DNA from: Coptis chinensis
Lineage: Eukaryota; Streptophyta; Magnoliopsida; Ranunculales; Ranunculaceae
Direction: 5' to 3'
DNA length: 64,000 nt
Assembly (NCBI GenBank): GCA_015680905.1
Contig: CM027380.1
Coordinates: 105,429,001-105,493,000, forward strand
Shown: positions 24,501 to 37,135 of the stretch, piece by piece
Position numbering within the stretch: position 1 is the first letter of the stretch
Layout of the letters: the number at the start of each line of letters is the position of its first letter
Program-made: the position numbers and the translations under genes
The notes under the pieces: generated by a model
The model's input: only the letters and a program-made list of their open reading frames with translations
The model's database searches: none
What the model was told of the DNA's origin: nothing

Positions 24501-27500
24501 TTCTACTCTATGATGATGGCATTTCTACAAGAGGACAGTTTCATGTTTTGGGAAACATAAATTCCAATCCAACGTTGTCTACAGTTATCGGTGTGCTACA
24601 GGCCACAACACAACCTGATGAGAATGCCTTCTTATTAGTTATACATTCACAGATGTAATCTAATGACCTGCAATGTGTTTGTTACTTTGTTCCAGTTCTA
24701 GACCTGAAACCAAACCATGCACTATATTAATGTCTTGCCTTCAGTCAATCATATATCAACTCTGGGTTACTCCAGTTGAGCCATTTCAGCCTTAAGTTGG
24801 TTGGAGCATAATATGCTATGTTTGAGTATTGCTTAAATACGAGTAAAAAAGCATGATGGGTGAGAAGGTACAATAAGCTCATAATTATTGTAAATGTTTT
24901 ATAACAAACAAAGTTTAATTGATATGAAAAAAAAGGTTGCTCGCCTCTGCTAATTGTTCCAATGTCTGTTCCCTCTTGATAATACAGCATAGGGCTCTTA
25001 AAATCCTTAAATAACAGGTAACAACCCTCATCTTTTATCTACAGACAACAATGCATTACATAAGTGGAGAGCAAATAAAGAAACAGAACTAATTAAGCTA
25101 TGAAACAATGTAGGGAAACAAGCAGTTTGAAAATACAATGGGTTTTAAATAGTCTGAGTGAAAACAACAATAATAATAATAATATAAATAATAAACAAAA
25201 AATAAAAAATAAAAAATCATTGGAACCACACAAAGAGTTAACATCTGCAACTAGCAATAATGTATCCAGACACTAGTATGCATTTTACAACAGCTAGCAT
25301 GAAAGCGGTGTTTACCAGATATGTTGCTCATAGTGCAAATAAAGCTATCTCAGAATGACACACTCATGTGCGTGACCAAAATGACTATAAAATGTCCGAC
25401 ACACGGAACTACATACACTTGAAACAAACATCCAATAGAATTAGCATAACTCAGTGGGCACGGCGGGGTGCCCAACCTGGCAAGATTTCTATACATGGAG
25501 TGTCCATGTTGCACAGGAATAAAGTATAAAAGAATATCCAACATTTTTAACATTTTATCTGTTAAGGTTAAGGGTTTAGAGGTTAATATATATATTAGTA
25601 AGATTAAAACAAGTGGATTAATCAATGAAGAATGGATTTGCTATTCCGCATTCTCAAGCACTAAGTAAGGGTTGTTACTTACCACAGGAAAATTCTTGTT
25701 AGTCAACAAGATAGGAAAAGTAAGATACTCTTTCATGATAGCATGGACTATATGAGTTTGAGAAGAAATCGAACAATTTGAAGTGTCACATTGAAAACCA
25801 AATACACATAGCTGTGGGTACCTACCAGAAAAATAAATAGCTTAGACAGATACTTCGGATAGATAATGACATTTCTTTAACGATGCTACAGAAATGGATG
25901 TACAGCAGCACCTCAATTACCTCCGCTGAAGATATTTAACTCTTTCAAACAGAAGGATGTGGTTGGAGCCCAATCCTAGAGAATCTCTAGGGAAAGCGCC
26001 AGCAAGAACTAAAAAAAGATTATCTTTGCCAAAATGCATTTTGCTCTCCTCAAGTTTATTCAACCAACAATGATTTGGACCTGTAAAATCATTTTGAATC
26101 AAAGTTTTCAATGGAAAATTACAGAAAATAGATGGAAACAATTTATCCAATAGAAGTAACACTACAGAGGCAGTATAAATCTAGACCAACAATGTCACCA
26201 GTTCAAAAGGCAGCAGCAAACAGTTGCAGTTTTGTTGAATCAGAATATAAATCACTCTATCAAGATAGGATGCATCTTTTGATAATTTTTTAAGTTACTG
26301 TATATCTGTACTTTAGCAAAACCAACCACTTCTTTGTTCTTTTTAAGCTTGGCCATCCTTAGAGCACTCCGACTGTGATGCAACACTAAATTCAGATGAT
26401 AAAGGTGCTCAAAACTTTCTTAGAGCTTGCAGATGCAATTGACTCGAGGTAATAAAACTCTAATATTAATCCATTAACCGCGAATTGAAAAGAAGTTCCT
26501 CTAACCATTAGCATGTTCAGGCGATTCAAGCAATGGAAAAAAAGGTGGGCAACAAGGAGGAAATTAATAACTGAAGTGATCAAGAATTAACAACTTCATC
26601 CAAGAAGATTCCTGTGTCATATGCTTGGAATAGTTAACACACTGAGAATGATGTTAACAGCCTCGGTCATGGCACCCATGGCCCATAATACCTAGGTGGC
26701 TAGGTTACTGATTCTGAACACAGATATTCGTTTAAATGCATAAATATTTCTGATCTGGATCTAATCAATCTCCTGTTACTATACCCAGGAAAAGTGGTCG
26801 CCTCTTTAATTGGGCCCAAAACTTCTGAAGTTATAACTCCAAAATAGGAACAACACTTGATATTATTTTAGAAAGCCGGTCGTAATATGTTTAGACCATG
26901 AACTTGGATGTCGCAGCTGACACTACCTGGCATAGTTTATAGTTCAACATACCAATGGCGCATCATTATAGGTTTACGAAGTATTAAAAAAGAAATTGAT
27001 GCTTATTAACGTAACCTAAAATCCTTCCCCTCGATGAAACTAACTACTATCTCTTACTTTATTTAGATATGATCACTATATATGTAATGATTTACCTTCA
27101 TGTTCATCTACAGTTGACTTAAAGAATGTCAAAATTTCTATATCTGGTGGAGATTCATGGGTTGGTTCTGACATTGTTGAATACCTGAAAACAAATTAAT
27201 ATTAGTGAGTAATATCAAAAGCACCTCCAAAAAGCAAGGGCAACCTGTCTATATTAAGCCTTTGATCTTTGTCGGGTTCACCATTCTAGTTCTTACAAAA
27301 CATAACAGATAAAAATATTCACAAGGACAGACTCTCTTTTATTCATATAATCTCAAGATATTAAAAAGCTTCATGTTAGATATTGTGCTTTGAGGGTACA
27401 AATGGGTAATTTCAGTATACCGCATAGACTGACTCCACACACTTCTGATCGAGTCTGCACTATCGTCGATAACGTGAGCACTACCAAAGACTTCAAATAA

Positions 27501-28011
27501 GTTCTCCAACCTCAATTTCAAACAACAAACTTTTGCTCTATACACTAGCAGCCTAAACCTCAATTCTAAAAGACCTACTACTCATCAGGTAGAACAGCGC
27601 AAACACGCACAAATGCAAATTTAGTGTGTTCCAACGTATTTAATATATCAAACCAATGAAAAAAAACAAAATGCCATCTCATACATACACACATTTAAAT
27701 ATCAAAATCTAAAACTTGAATGTAAAACATAATATCACCTGAAAACAACACGCCCCTCGAATTTTCTTCCATATTTAGTCACCCCGGAATAATAAAATGG
27801 AACATTTGGCTTTACATGTTGATTGAATACACCTGGGCACAGTGAAACAACAATAGGCAATTAACAACCAAATGTTTTGAAAGGAAAAGAAGTGGTTTTT
27901 ACCTGAGTGAAAATAACGAGGGAGTTGTGTGTTTGATAGTTTTCTTCTGAAACTCCATAGTCTTGGAATCATTTTCTTCTTCTTCTTGCTTTTTTTTACG
28001 TTCACTGCCAA
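15556..28011 (-). CDS. NHL-repeat protein with organelle presequence (EMB1974-like), 17 exons
   Basis: Exons, 5' to 3': 27903-28011, 27739-27832, 27096-27184, 25921-26080, 25683-25821, 24945-25038, 23981-24118, 23789-23889, 23547-23659, 20789-21015, 20611-20669, 20349-20531, 20122-20245, 19943-20001, 17113-17258, 16576-16728, 15556-15867. Reading phases agree at all joins except exon 8/9 (see findings); the product is about 765 residues. The basic, Arg/Ser-rich N-terminus with RRKLSNTQLPRYFHS looks like a mitochondrial presequence. Residues about 105-270 resemble a thioredoxin-like fold. NHL repeats follow: GCISVDEDGNRLFLSDSNHH, and LYFVDSENHAIRRAD with YPP after it. The C-terminal third (VGGNTCQRVCPDHLQRF, EGCIWRQARG) is conserved in this plant family. 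From memory, the best counterpart is Arabidopsis At3g07060 (EMB1974, needed for embryos). Exon 6 uses a GC donor. Several introns hold transposons. Confidence 0.88.
17560..19824 (+). mobile_element. LINE-derived retrocopy: ORF1 (DUF4283 and zinc knuckle), no ORF2, poly(A) tail
   Basis: Lies antisense in intron 14 of the NHL gene. The + strand shows a plant L1-type ORF1: a DUF4283 region (about 18125-18550, with PVWVKLMNLPKELW), a CCHC zinc knuckle (CKTCHKFGHKESSC, about 18785-18830), an acidic linker and TEWIEVGRPKRGKKAN (about 19275-19320). There is a frameshift before DUF4283. No endonuclease or reverse transcriptase follows. Instead comes a short tail that ends with a C2H2-like motif (VCGACDKFFQDVDKG then HLRIDH) and stops at 19578, then a 3' region and an A run at 19814-19824. 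It may be an internally deleted LINE or a retroposed chimeric transcript. A MITE splits ORF1. Target duplication and 5' end not found. Confidence 0.75.
18548..18764. mobile_element. 217-bp MITE inserted in the LINE ORF1, with 10-bp target duplication
   Basis: Flanked by the exact 10-bp repeat TATCCTTGGA at 18538-18547 and 18765-18774. The ends are inverted repeats: CAGGCTTTCTC on the left, and CAGGATTTCTC when the right end is reverse-complemented. Several inverted AGCTTATATAGTG motifs lie inside. Removing the element and one repeat restores an open DUF4283-to-zinc-knuckle junction. The 10-bp duplication favours a Mutator-like origin, although the CAGG ends are also hAT-like. Confidence 0.85.
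21926..22297 (+). mobile_element. TRIM (terminal-repeat retrotransposon in miniature), complete
   Basis: A 372-bp element in intron 9 of the NHL gene. Two 126-bp LTRs (21926-22051 and 22172-22297) start TGTTGAGATTATT and end GGCAATTCAACA; I count about 9 differences, roughly 93% identity. A primer-binding site TGGTATCAGAGC (initiator-Met type) follows the first LTR at 22052-22063, and a purine tract GAGGGGGAG precedes the second at 22163-22171. The 5-bp target duplication TTTTC is perfect (21921-21925 and 22298-22302). It has no coding capacity, as usual for TRIMs, and looks structurally whole. The LTR divergence suggests a moderately old insertion. Confidence 0.95.
22301..22654 (-). pseudogene. 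Coding-like fragment in intron 9 of the NHL gene, unrecognised
   Basis: A reverse-strand frame with protein-like composition (about 115 codons), including SKLYPDPLRWLIVHDYSG, FMFQNIWYEHPG and LERLEVICVWEQYN. A plausible splice acceptor precedes it at 22655. No family recognised. The frame ends right where the TRIM begins, so it may be a stray exon cut or displaced by that insertion. It does not fit the phase of the NHL gene, whose flanking exons join directly. It could be a captured exon. Confidence 0.35.
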
Positions 28012-31000
28012 AACTACTACTGAGGTTTTAATGGAGGTTTAAGAGGGGTGAATTGGGCTTTTAGTGTCTTGGGCCTTGTTGAATATAGCCCAATGGGTTT
28101 CGGGTTTGAATGTGGGTACTATTTGGGCTTGGGTTAGCTTACTTGGTTCAGATCTGCGTTTTAGAAACTGAACCAGATCTATTATTGGACTCATAAAATT
28201 GCCAGGTTCTTCTTACTACAATTAAATGAAGGATTTGGATTAATATGAGTCCGGCCGTGGGTTGTAAATGTTGCCAATTTTCAATAACACGACAAATTAT
28301 AAGTAGTGATTGTAAAGGTGTGTTCTTGTCACGACGTCTAGGTGATTAGGGAAGATAATGTTATGACGGAATTCGAATGATCAAACTACCTACATATTCA
28401 ATTTTTCGGTGGACTGGAATCAAGTCAGACGTAGTTCATATTGGAATTGAGTGATTGAGTTGGAAAATGGAAAGAAACTGAGCCTCGATCCTTCACTTCT
28501 TTTGATAGTTCCCTCCTGATTTATAGCATATGGCTTTTGGTCCATCTCTTTTAATGTAGGACTTGAATGAACTTAAATTGAGGATAAATAAGTGCATGGC
28601 TGCTGTTATAGAATTGTTGTAACTGTCTTTCCTCCTCTGACCGTTACAAGACTTGGCTGAGGACCTGATATGACCTGACCTAGTTAAGTGACTTAATATG
28701 ACCTGACCTGGTTGAGGTCTTGATATGGTTTTGTGATGAGTTGTGCTGGACACGTATATAATATACATTGGTTATGTATAAAAAGTCTCTCACAGTGATG
28801 ATGCATGGTTTGAACTCTAACCTGTTTTGTATATATGCTCATTGCTTGCTGATTCAACGCAGAAGCTTATGGGATGATCTTGAAGAGCTGAATTATTGGA
28901 CAACCTGGTTATTAGTCACATTATTGGGGACTTAAATATCGTATACTCATGTGTGAAGAAAGAAATAACAGATTATAGAATTCCTACTAGAGCAGCTATG
29001 GAGCAGTTTAATTACATCATATCCATGGTAAATCCATTTGGCCGGCCTTATGGAGTGTCACTTGCAAAGTCTCGTTTAGTTTAGACCTGGTGTAACAACC
29101 AACATGCATGGTGGATTCTATTCAAGTTACAGTGTTGTAAGACACTGATAGAGCCCAGTTCTTAAATAAATAGACTTGGTAGTTCAATTGGAGGCCGGCA
29201 CGAGGTGGAAGATACATCCACGTCTAATTAAGTACTACGTTGGTGATGAGAGACATGGCACTATGGCATGCATTTTGATGAATGCTGATGATCATTTGAA
29301 ATATATTATCAAAGAAAATTTTGGGTTTGGGTTTGTCAACAGATGGTGGGTGCAGTGAGGCTTGCGTGTTTTGAAATGCAGCACACCACATTCATATTCA
29401 CACCGGTAACGTCATATCCAGTGGCTACACCTGATGGAACTATCGATTGACAGGGAGCGTCTTTTCACTAAATTATCCTCCGAAAGTATTCTTTCAGGAA
29501 TTCTGCATATCTGTATGGATACTGATATATATGGTCATTTATCATAAAGGTCCGTTGCCAATTAACCAAATGGCGGGCGGTTGAGTTGATGATAGTTTTG
29601 TCTATATAGTGACTAAGGGGAAAAATCAAAATCATATATGTATGATTGGTTGTTTTGGTGTGGTTCAATCAACAACAGTGAGCGCGATACTATTATTAGC
29701 AAATGATATGGTTCAATGACTTTCGGTGTCATATTGTCTTGGATATTGTGTTTTGAAAAGACATCAAAAGCAACATCCATGACTAGCTTATATGTATTAA
29801 CTAATTCTCAGAAAAAGCAGAAAAAAAATAAAGGTTGTCATTGTTGATTGTTCACAGATCTATTTTAATCTGACTCCTCCCCCTGTGAAGTCAGTTTCAA
29901 TCTTATCTATCTCCCTTCCCCCCACCTGAACTGCTTGAACTTCCCCAGCCAATACAACTAATACAATTACATTGAAAGAATAATCTCTCTGCCTTAAAAA
30001 TGCTGGTAAGGCACATCACTCCTAAGTCCTAACTCTTAAGACCTTACTAATGTTGGAGAACTTGAGAAATATAATGTATAATTAAACTGAAGTTTCATTT
30101 TTTTTTTTTTCCCCTTGAGGTATGTGTTCAACATAAATGTTTTTGTCACTACAAAGGGCTCAGAAAAAGTAACCTCACTGATAAAAAAACCAAAACGCCT
30201 AAGGTTTATTATTCGCGTAGGGCTTGTGCATAAGTGCATTGGGACGAGAGATCAACACGTACTTGTCTCAATGTTCATCAAAAATCCCCACCGTAAAATA
30301 TTGTGCCCTCAGGCTGTTTTTCTAACGACGGTACCCTCTCTGAATTCATGGACAACATATATGTTTGTGCGTGGCTTCGGTTCATTCATCTCTTAATTCA
30401 TGGACAAACTTGAATTTCTCATTAACATTGCACAACTTTCTGGTGGATATGATATCAACCTCAGGTAACGACAACAACTGATCAAGTGTATCTTCATAAA
30501 AAAAGATTCGAAGACATATATGCAAACAGACCATATCAAACAACCATAATAAATAAACTGTTCATCTCTACATTGTTTTTTTGTCCCCTTCTCTCTCAAA
30601 GACCTTGTAAAGCAACAAACCAGGATCATCACATATATGTGATTACATAATAAGAGAAAGTAAAACCACTTGCTATGCGTTGGTGATGGCCATGTGGGGA
30701 TAATAAACATCACACACTTGATTCAATCACGACTCGATCTGTTTCAATGATCTTAAATTTCTAAACAGAACTGAAATGTGTAACTACTTCAAGAAATGAT
30801 ATAGTTGTCAAAGTGAAGACACTGACGATGACAATGGTGTAACAAACCTTTCATACATGTATATGATGACCACTTACAGCTAGCAAGAGGAAAACAACAA
30901 CATATAATTAATGTTTTCAGTACGTACAATATCCATCATCATCAACAACGAACCACAGCAACGAGAGGTGATGATGATCTTAGCAGTAGCAGTAGTACGT

Positions 31001-31025
31001 AATAGTAATTGTATATATTGTATAT
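28012..31025. other. Intergenic, about 3 kb, no gene recognised
   Basis: Contains the NHL gene promoter at its left end (a 5' leader with CTTCTTCTT near 27975-27990 lies in exon 1) and the 3' side of the TDIF gene at its right end. A 60-codon frame at 29176-29358 (+) is somewhat protein-like but has no motif or neighbours, so I do not call it a gene. A 12-base T run lies near 30101-30112. Confidence 0.5.
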
Positions 31026-31361
31026 CTACCTGTTGGAGATGGGATTTGGACCACTTGGTACTTCGTGTGCGCTTGCTTCAAACTGTCTACTAGTACTAGT
31101 TTTAGTAGACCTAGATGATGATGAAGTATGATGAGTGTCCAAACTCTGTTCCTTATGATGCAAGTGGGATGTTGTTGTTGAACTTGAAGCTGAGACTAGT
31201 CTCCTTGTTGTTATTGAGGAAGAGGAGGACGTAGGCATCATCATCAGATTGTCTGTCGGATTATTAACCAAGAAAAGAACCATGATGAAAATGAATCCAA
31301 CAAAGAACAATCTAGTAGTAGTAGTAGTAGTAGCGTGTGATGTTGTTGTAGTTGTTGCCAT
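31026..31361 (-). CDS. CLE41/44-like: TDIF-type CLE peptide precursor (CLE41/CLE44 class)
   Basis: A single open frame of 111 residues. It ends in HEVPSGPNPISN (residues 99-110), identical to TDIF, followed by one Arg before the stop. TDIF is the 12-residue, Pro-hydroxylated peptide made in phloem and sensed by the PXY/TDR receptor kinase, keeping (pro)cambium dividing and blocking xylem differentiation. The precursor has a short N-terminus, a hydrophobic segment LFFVGFIFIMVLFLV (signal anchor or peptide, about residues 18-32), a low-complexity Ser/Thr-rich variable region and an Arg-rich stretch before the peptide. I start at MATTTT because Arabidopsis CLE41 starts MAT; a longer frame reaching 31562 adds hydrophobic residues that do not fit. 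The N-terminal Thr runs come from a trinucleotide repeat. No break seen. Confidence 0.95.
   Translation of the reverse strand: MATTTTTSHATTTTTTRLFFVGFIFIMVLFLVNNPTDNLMMMPTSSSSSITTRRLVSASSSTTTSHLHHKEQSLDTHHTSSSSRSTKTSTSRQFEASAHEVPSGPNPISNR
31310..31336. repeat. (TAG/GTA)n microsatellite inside the TDIF precursor gene
   Basis: A run of GTA triplets on the + strand encodes the second Thr run (about residues 10-16) of the precursor on the reverse strand. Repeat-length variation here would change only the number of Thr residues before the hydrophobic segment. Confidence 0.7.
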
Positions 31362-32954
31362 GCAATCAGGACCAATAGACCACCCCCCAAGAGCCCACAA
31401 GAGATCAATATCCATGAACCACAAGAACCACCCAAGGCAAAAGAAAGGAAGAAGGAGAAGAAGAAGCTTCAGCAAAAGTAAATAATGAAAAGGAAGTTTT
31501 GAAATTCGAACCAAATTTGTTGGTGGGATGGGAACCAAGAACAAAATATAGCAAATATACACGTATAAAAATTCTGTTGCTCAATGGTTCTGTTACTACA
31601 ATCCCCCTTGTTTAGAATTATAATTACAAGACAACCATTTCATCAAAAGAAATATGGGCTTTTAAACTTGTAAATGAGTCGAAATCAGCCTATTTGCATA
31701 ACTGCCATGCATAAGCTTGGACAAGTTCTAAAGTAAAAGACTGTAGACTACAAATCCACATAACAACTTCTCTCACTATTACAGTTACAATCTTATGCAT
31801 TTAGGACTGTGCTAGCTAGTCAAATATTATCATGGAAGGTACGGTGAAGCTATGATGTTGCCAAAGTTTTCACATCAAACCCTGTGTTGCATATATATTA
31901 CTAGTCCATTGTTTTTTATGAAAATTCTAGCATCCATCTAATACTTGAATACGTAGTTATAGACTGTGATGCTATAAGTTGTTAATTAAGATCCATTATA
32001 CTCTGGCAAAACAATTTTTTTTCTCAGTCCTCTGGCAAAACAATGCATATCAAAGGGACCACATCCAGGTCGATCTAAGCAATCTCATTGACTACAACAC
32101 ATTAATGAAAAATACACACAAGACGACATGTACACCATTTTAACCATCCATCCACTGGGTTCTATCAGGTCAAGATTAAAGGTCAACAAATATTATTTCC
32201 ACTCCACCAAAAGTATAGAAGAAGCAAGAGCCACACAAAAAAAGGCATATTATTGTATATAGATCAACATTATGGAAATAATAAGTGTAGTATTATAAGC
32301 TAGAGCGCCTAAAGCTTATGCAAATAAATAAATATTAAGTTGAAAAGTTGGGTGATTTTGTAAATTAAGACGTAAAGAATGTTGAAAGAGGAAGCATACA
32401 AAAAAAAAAAAAAAAAAAGATAATAAGGTGGTGGCTTTTTCTTGGTTGGATTTTTGCTCAAGAAATCTTCTCTTTGACTTAGAGTACACACACTAAGTTT
32501 GGGAAAATAATGGTGGTGTTGTTTGGTTTGCTTTTTTTGAAAAATCAAACACAGAAAGCAAAGCATCGTATTCTCAAATCTCAATAACTGGTCTCACCTT
32601 GTGAAAAAAGCCAGTACTTGTCTCAATGATGGGATTCATATGGGTCCCCACTACGTTACTAGCTTATTGAGAGAGGAATGAAGAAGAGTATGTGATTAAC
32701 ACGTTAAGGATACATTAGTCTTTTGATTCAAAATGCTGCAAAGTCCTCTTGCAGGTTTGAATGGCTCTTCTTTATGCTTGTATGTGCCTGCTTTACTTTA
32801 TGTAACCTGTGCACTGGGAAAGGCTTATTTAGCAGTTACCATTGATTCTTAAAACTTCTCTTTTCTTTTGCTTTTTCACGACTACTAACTGCTTTCGGAT
32901 TTACTATTAAGGTTTGAGAATTTGAAACAATCCCAGTTCTTGCTTCGTACATTA
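31362..32954. other. Upstream region of the TDIF gene
   Basis: No coding region supported. It is the presumed promoter of the reverse-strand TDIF gene. It contains a 19-base A run at 32401-32419 and ordinary AT-rich sequence, and ends at the edge of the large tandem array. Confidence 0.5.
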
Positions 32955-35900
32955 TTTATGTAAACTAGCTTTCGAACCCGAAAACTTAAACGGGTGTCGT
33001 TATATTAAATTATTTTAAAAAATATTAACAACTATGCATAACTATGAGATAGAAAAATTATATTAATCACTCATTTAAATTTCTTGTGCCACTTTCTATA
33101 AAAAAAAAACACTAAATCTTGATAAAACTCATCGAATTTATTTTTGTTGTTAGGTTTAATAATGAAGTTTGATTAAAATTTTGTGAGAATCACAATAATG
33201 GCGAAGATGATATTGAAGCTACTTGAATAGCATGACATTTCCAATTATAATAAAAGAATTATAATAAATACTACTTAAAATGCAAAACTATATTTGTCGA
33301 GATATTATATTTTCCCTATATATAATATAACTATGTTTCGGGGTTAGTTCAATGCATTTGCATCAAGTTTTCGATTTTACGTTAATTATTATTTTAGGTT
33401 GTTCAATGTAGTTGCATATCTAGTTTCGATTTCTATTAATTATTCTTTGAGGTTAATTCAATGTAGTTGTATTAAGTTCCCGATTTTTCTTTAATTATTC
33501 ATTAAGGTTAATTCAATGCAGTTGCATATAGTTTTCAATGTTTTAGTTAATTACTCTTTTGAGATTAGCTCATTGCATTTGCATATAGATTCCAATTTTA
33601 GTTAATTATTCTTTGACGTTAGTTCAATACATCTCAGCATCCAGGTTCGATTTCCGTTAATTATTTTTCAAAGGTTAGTTCGCAGATCTAACTTTCAATT
33701 TCGGTTATTTATGTTTTGAGGGTAGTTCAATGCGCTTGCATCCGGTTTCCGATTTCTAGTTAACTATTCTTTGAGGTTATTTTAATGCATTTAAATCCAG
33801 GTTCGATTTTACGTTAAATATTCATCAAGGATATTGCATCCAATTTTTGATTTCAATGTAGTTGCATCCAGGTTTCGATTTTCCGTTAATTATTGTTTGA
33901 GGTTAATTCAATGTAGTTGCATCTAATTTCTGATTTTTAGTTAATTGTTCTTTGAGGTTAGTTCAATTCATTTTGCGACAAGTTTTTCGATTTTCCAGTT
34001 AATTATTTTTTAAGGTTTGTTCAATGTAGTTATATCAAATTTATGATTTCTCGTTAATTATTTATTGAGGTTAGTTCAATGCGGTTACATCCATTTTTCG
34101 ATGTTTTGTTAATTGGTCTTTATATTAGTTTATTGCATTTGCATCCGGTTTTGATTTCTCATTAATAACTCTTTGAGGTTAGTTCAATACATCCGCATCT
34201 AGTTTATGATTTCGATTATTTATGCTTTGAAGTTAGTTCAATGCAATTTCATCCGATTCGATTTCTTGTTAACTATTCTTTGAGGTTATTTCAATGCATT
34301 TGCACCTAGTTTCGATTTCCGCTAATTATTCTATGAGTTTAGTTCAATAAAGTTGCATTGGTTTTGATTTTTCGTTAATTATTTTTTTGAGATTAGTTCA
34401 ATGCATTTGCATCCGGTTTCGATTCTCGTTAATTATTATTGAGGTTTGTTTGATGCATTTTTGCATACCGTTTTCGATTTCACGTTAAATATTTTTTAAG
34501 GATTTGCAACTAATTTCTAATTTCTAATTTTTCGTTAGTTATTCTTTGACGTTAGTTTAATGCAGTTGCAGCAGTTTCAAATTTCTAGTTATTTACTTTT
34601 TGAGTTTAGTTTATCGTATATTCATAAAGTTTTCGATTTCCTGTTAATTACTCTTTGAGCTCAGTTAAATGTATTTGAATCCAGTTTTTGATTTCCTTTT
34701 AATTATCCAATATGGTTTGTAATACCAATTTTCTACTAATCCATATGTAGTGTCCTTAATTGCAAACATGACATAAAAATAAATTATGCTTGATTTACTA
34801 TATGGGATCATCAATGATTATCTAGTTCCCAATTTTATGTTAATTATTATTTAAATTATACCTGGCTCACTATGTAGGATCTTCAAAGATTATCTATGAA
34901 CGGGTCCTATCATATTAATTATTCTGAAAAATATATGCAACTATATATGCAGAACTATTATATACAAATATTGTATTGATCACTCATCCAAATTTCTTAT
35001 AACATGAAAACCACATGTACTTTCTATTAAAAAAAAACTCGCTATTGATAAAACCCTTCAACTTCATTTTGTTATTTAATAATAGAAGTTTGATTGAAGT
35101 TATGTGAGATTGTCTAATAAGAAAAAGTTCATATTGAAGCTACTTAAATAGCAAGGTGTTTCCAATCATAAGAAAAAAGATAAGATAAACACCGTTTTAA
35201 ATACAAAACTATACTTATCGAGACATTCCCACGATATATAACACAACTATATTTTGAGATTAGTTCAATGCATTTGTATCAAGTTTCTGATTTTCTGTTA
35301 TTTATTTTTTGAGGTTATTTCAATACAGTTGCATCTAGTTTCTGATTTCTTGTTTATTATTCTTTGTAGTTAGTTCAATACATTTGCATCCAATTTCCAA
35401 TTTCCTGTTAATTGTTCTTCAAGATCAGTTCAATGCATTTGCATCCAGTTTTTGATTTTCCGTTAATCATTTTTGAGATTAGTTTAATACATTTGCATCC
35501 AGTTTTCGATTTCTCATTTATTATTCGATGAGGTTGTATTTGCATCTAGTTTCCGATTTCCCTTTAATTATTGTTTGAGGTTAGTTCAATGAATTTCATC
35601 CAGTTTCCAATTTTCCGTTAATTATTTCTTGAGGTTAGTTCAATGCTTTGCATCCAATTTATTTTTAGAATTAGTTCGGTGTAGTTGCATCCAGTTTTCG
35701 ATTTTGTTAATTATTTTTTTAATATTAGTTTCCGCGATTTGCATCATGTTTCCAATTTATAGTTAATTTTTTTAGGCTAGTTCAATACAGTTGCATCCAG
35801 TTTCCGATTTTCTTTTAATTTAATCTTTGAGGGTTAGTTCAATGCATTTGCATCTAGTTTCCGATTTCCCGACAATTATTTTTTTATGTTAGTTTGATGT

Positions 35901-36839
35901 ATTTGCATCCAAGTTTTGATTTTCCATTAATTATTCTTTGAGGTTAGTTTAATGCAGTTGTATCCATATTCCGATTGTTCATTAATTACTTTTTAAGATT
36001 AGTTTAATGCTTGCATGTGTATCCAATTTTCGATTTTCCGTTAAATATTATTTGAGATTAGTTCGATGCATTTGCATATAGTTTTATGTTTCTCGTTAAT
36101 TGTTCTTTGATGTTAGTTTCATACAGTATTATATATATTTTATAATATTTGTCATTATTGGTTTGCCGTTTTTTTTTTTTTTTTCATTTTCTATTATATA
36201 TTTTGTAATGTTATTTTTTGTATAATTTAATTTTCCACATGTAATTTGTTTTGGTTTGGTATATAATTTATTTAATCACAACGTCCACTTTAACTAAATA
36301 AATAGTTATATAATTTATTTAAGTCAACGTCCATTTTAATTGAATCTCGTTATTCTGCTAAAATTGGAAATTATAAAATTCATGAATTTAATTGGAATAT
36401 GTCATAATTATTGTGGTCGGAATTGTAGTTTTTGAAATTCTTAACTATGACTAAATGTCTAAATCCCATAGTGGATGACACATCAAATTGATCCAACTTT
36501 ATTTGTTAGGCCCATATATATGTAGTACATACAATACAATTTTATTTGTTTTGGGTGTACACATCTTATTACTTATTTTATGATTAGTTTACTTTTTTTT
36601 TCTTAGTCACATGTGTGGTTAACAAATGCATAAAGTAAATGTTCAAGCAACTCAATTTATTTTTTCCTTTGTTTTTTCATAGTTTAATTGTCATTTTCTA
36701 GAAAGAAACTTTGTTATGTTGAATTTCACCTGAGATTAGTGTGGAAACTATTCTTTGTCGCGTAAGGATTTTAGGAAAATCATTTTTGGTTGAAACTATT
36801 GTTTTTAGCAATTTAGTTTTTTTGTATATTTTTTTTTTT

Positions 36840-37135
36840 TTCCGTAATTAGCTATATTGTTTAGGAAAAGTTGGAGACTTTGTGAAACTCTAGATGGGAT
36901 TAGTTCTTTATTTATATCATACTTTTTTGTAATTAGTAAATAGTAATAGAGTTTGGAAAAAACTGGAGTCTCTTTGAGTGTTCCAAAAAATAGATTGGTG
37001 AGGGGTATAACTATAATATATATCTAAGGATTTGGAATTGTTTTTTTTGTAATTAGTATTAGAGTTTACAAAAAATTGGAGACTCTGTGAAGCCTTGAAA
37101 AATAGAGCTAAGAGGGTATAGCTATAATATATACT
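36840..37135. repeat. Three tandem copies of a roughly 100-bp unit in the array spacer
   Basis: Copies begin near 36853, 36949 and 37054, each with a GTTTnnAAAAA then TTGGAGACT(C)TGTGA core, two of them ending in GGGTATA(A/G)CTATAATATATA. They lie between the two halves of the large array and are unrelated to its 55-bp monomer. Confidence 0.65.

Noticed and set aside
29176-29358. 60-codon + strand frame with protein-like composition
   Set aside because: Too short, no recognised domain and no flanking exons.
31362-31562. 67-codon N-terminal extension of the TDIF precursor
   Set aside because: CLE precursors start with a short segment before the signal sequence, and the internal MAT start matches the Arabidopsis relative. 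The extension adds an unlikely hydrophobic, Leu-rich lead.
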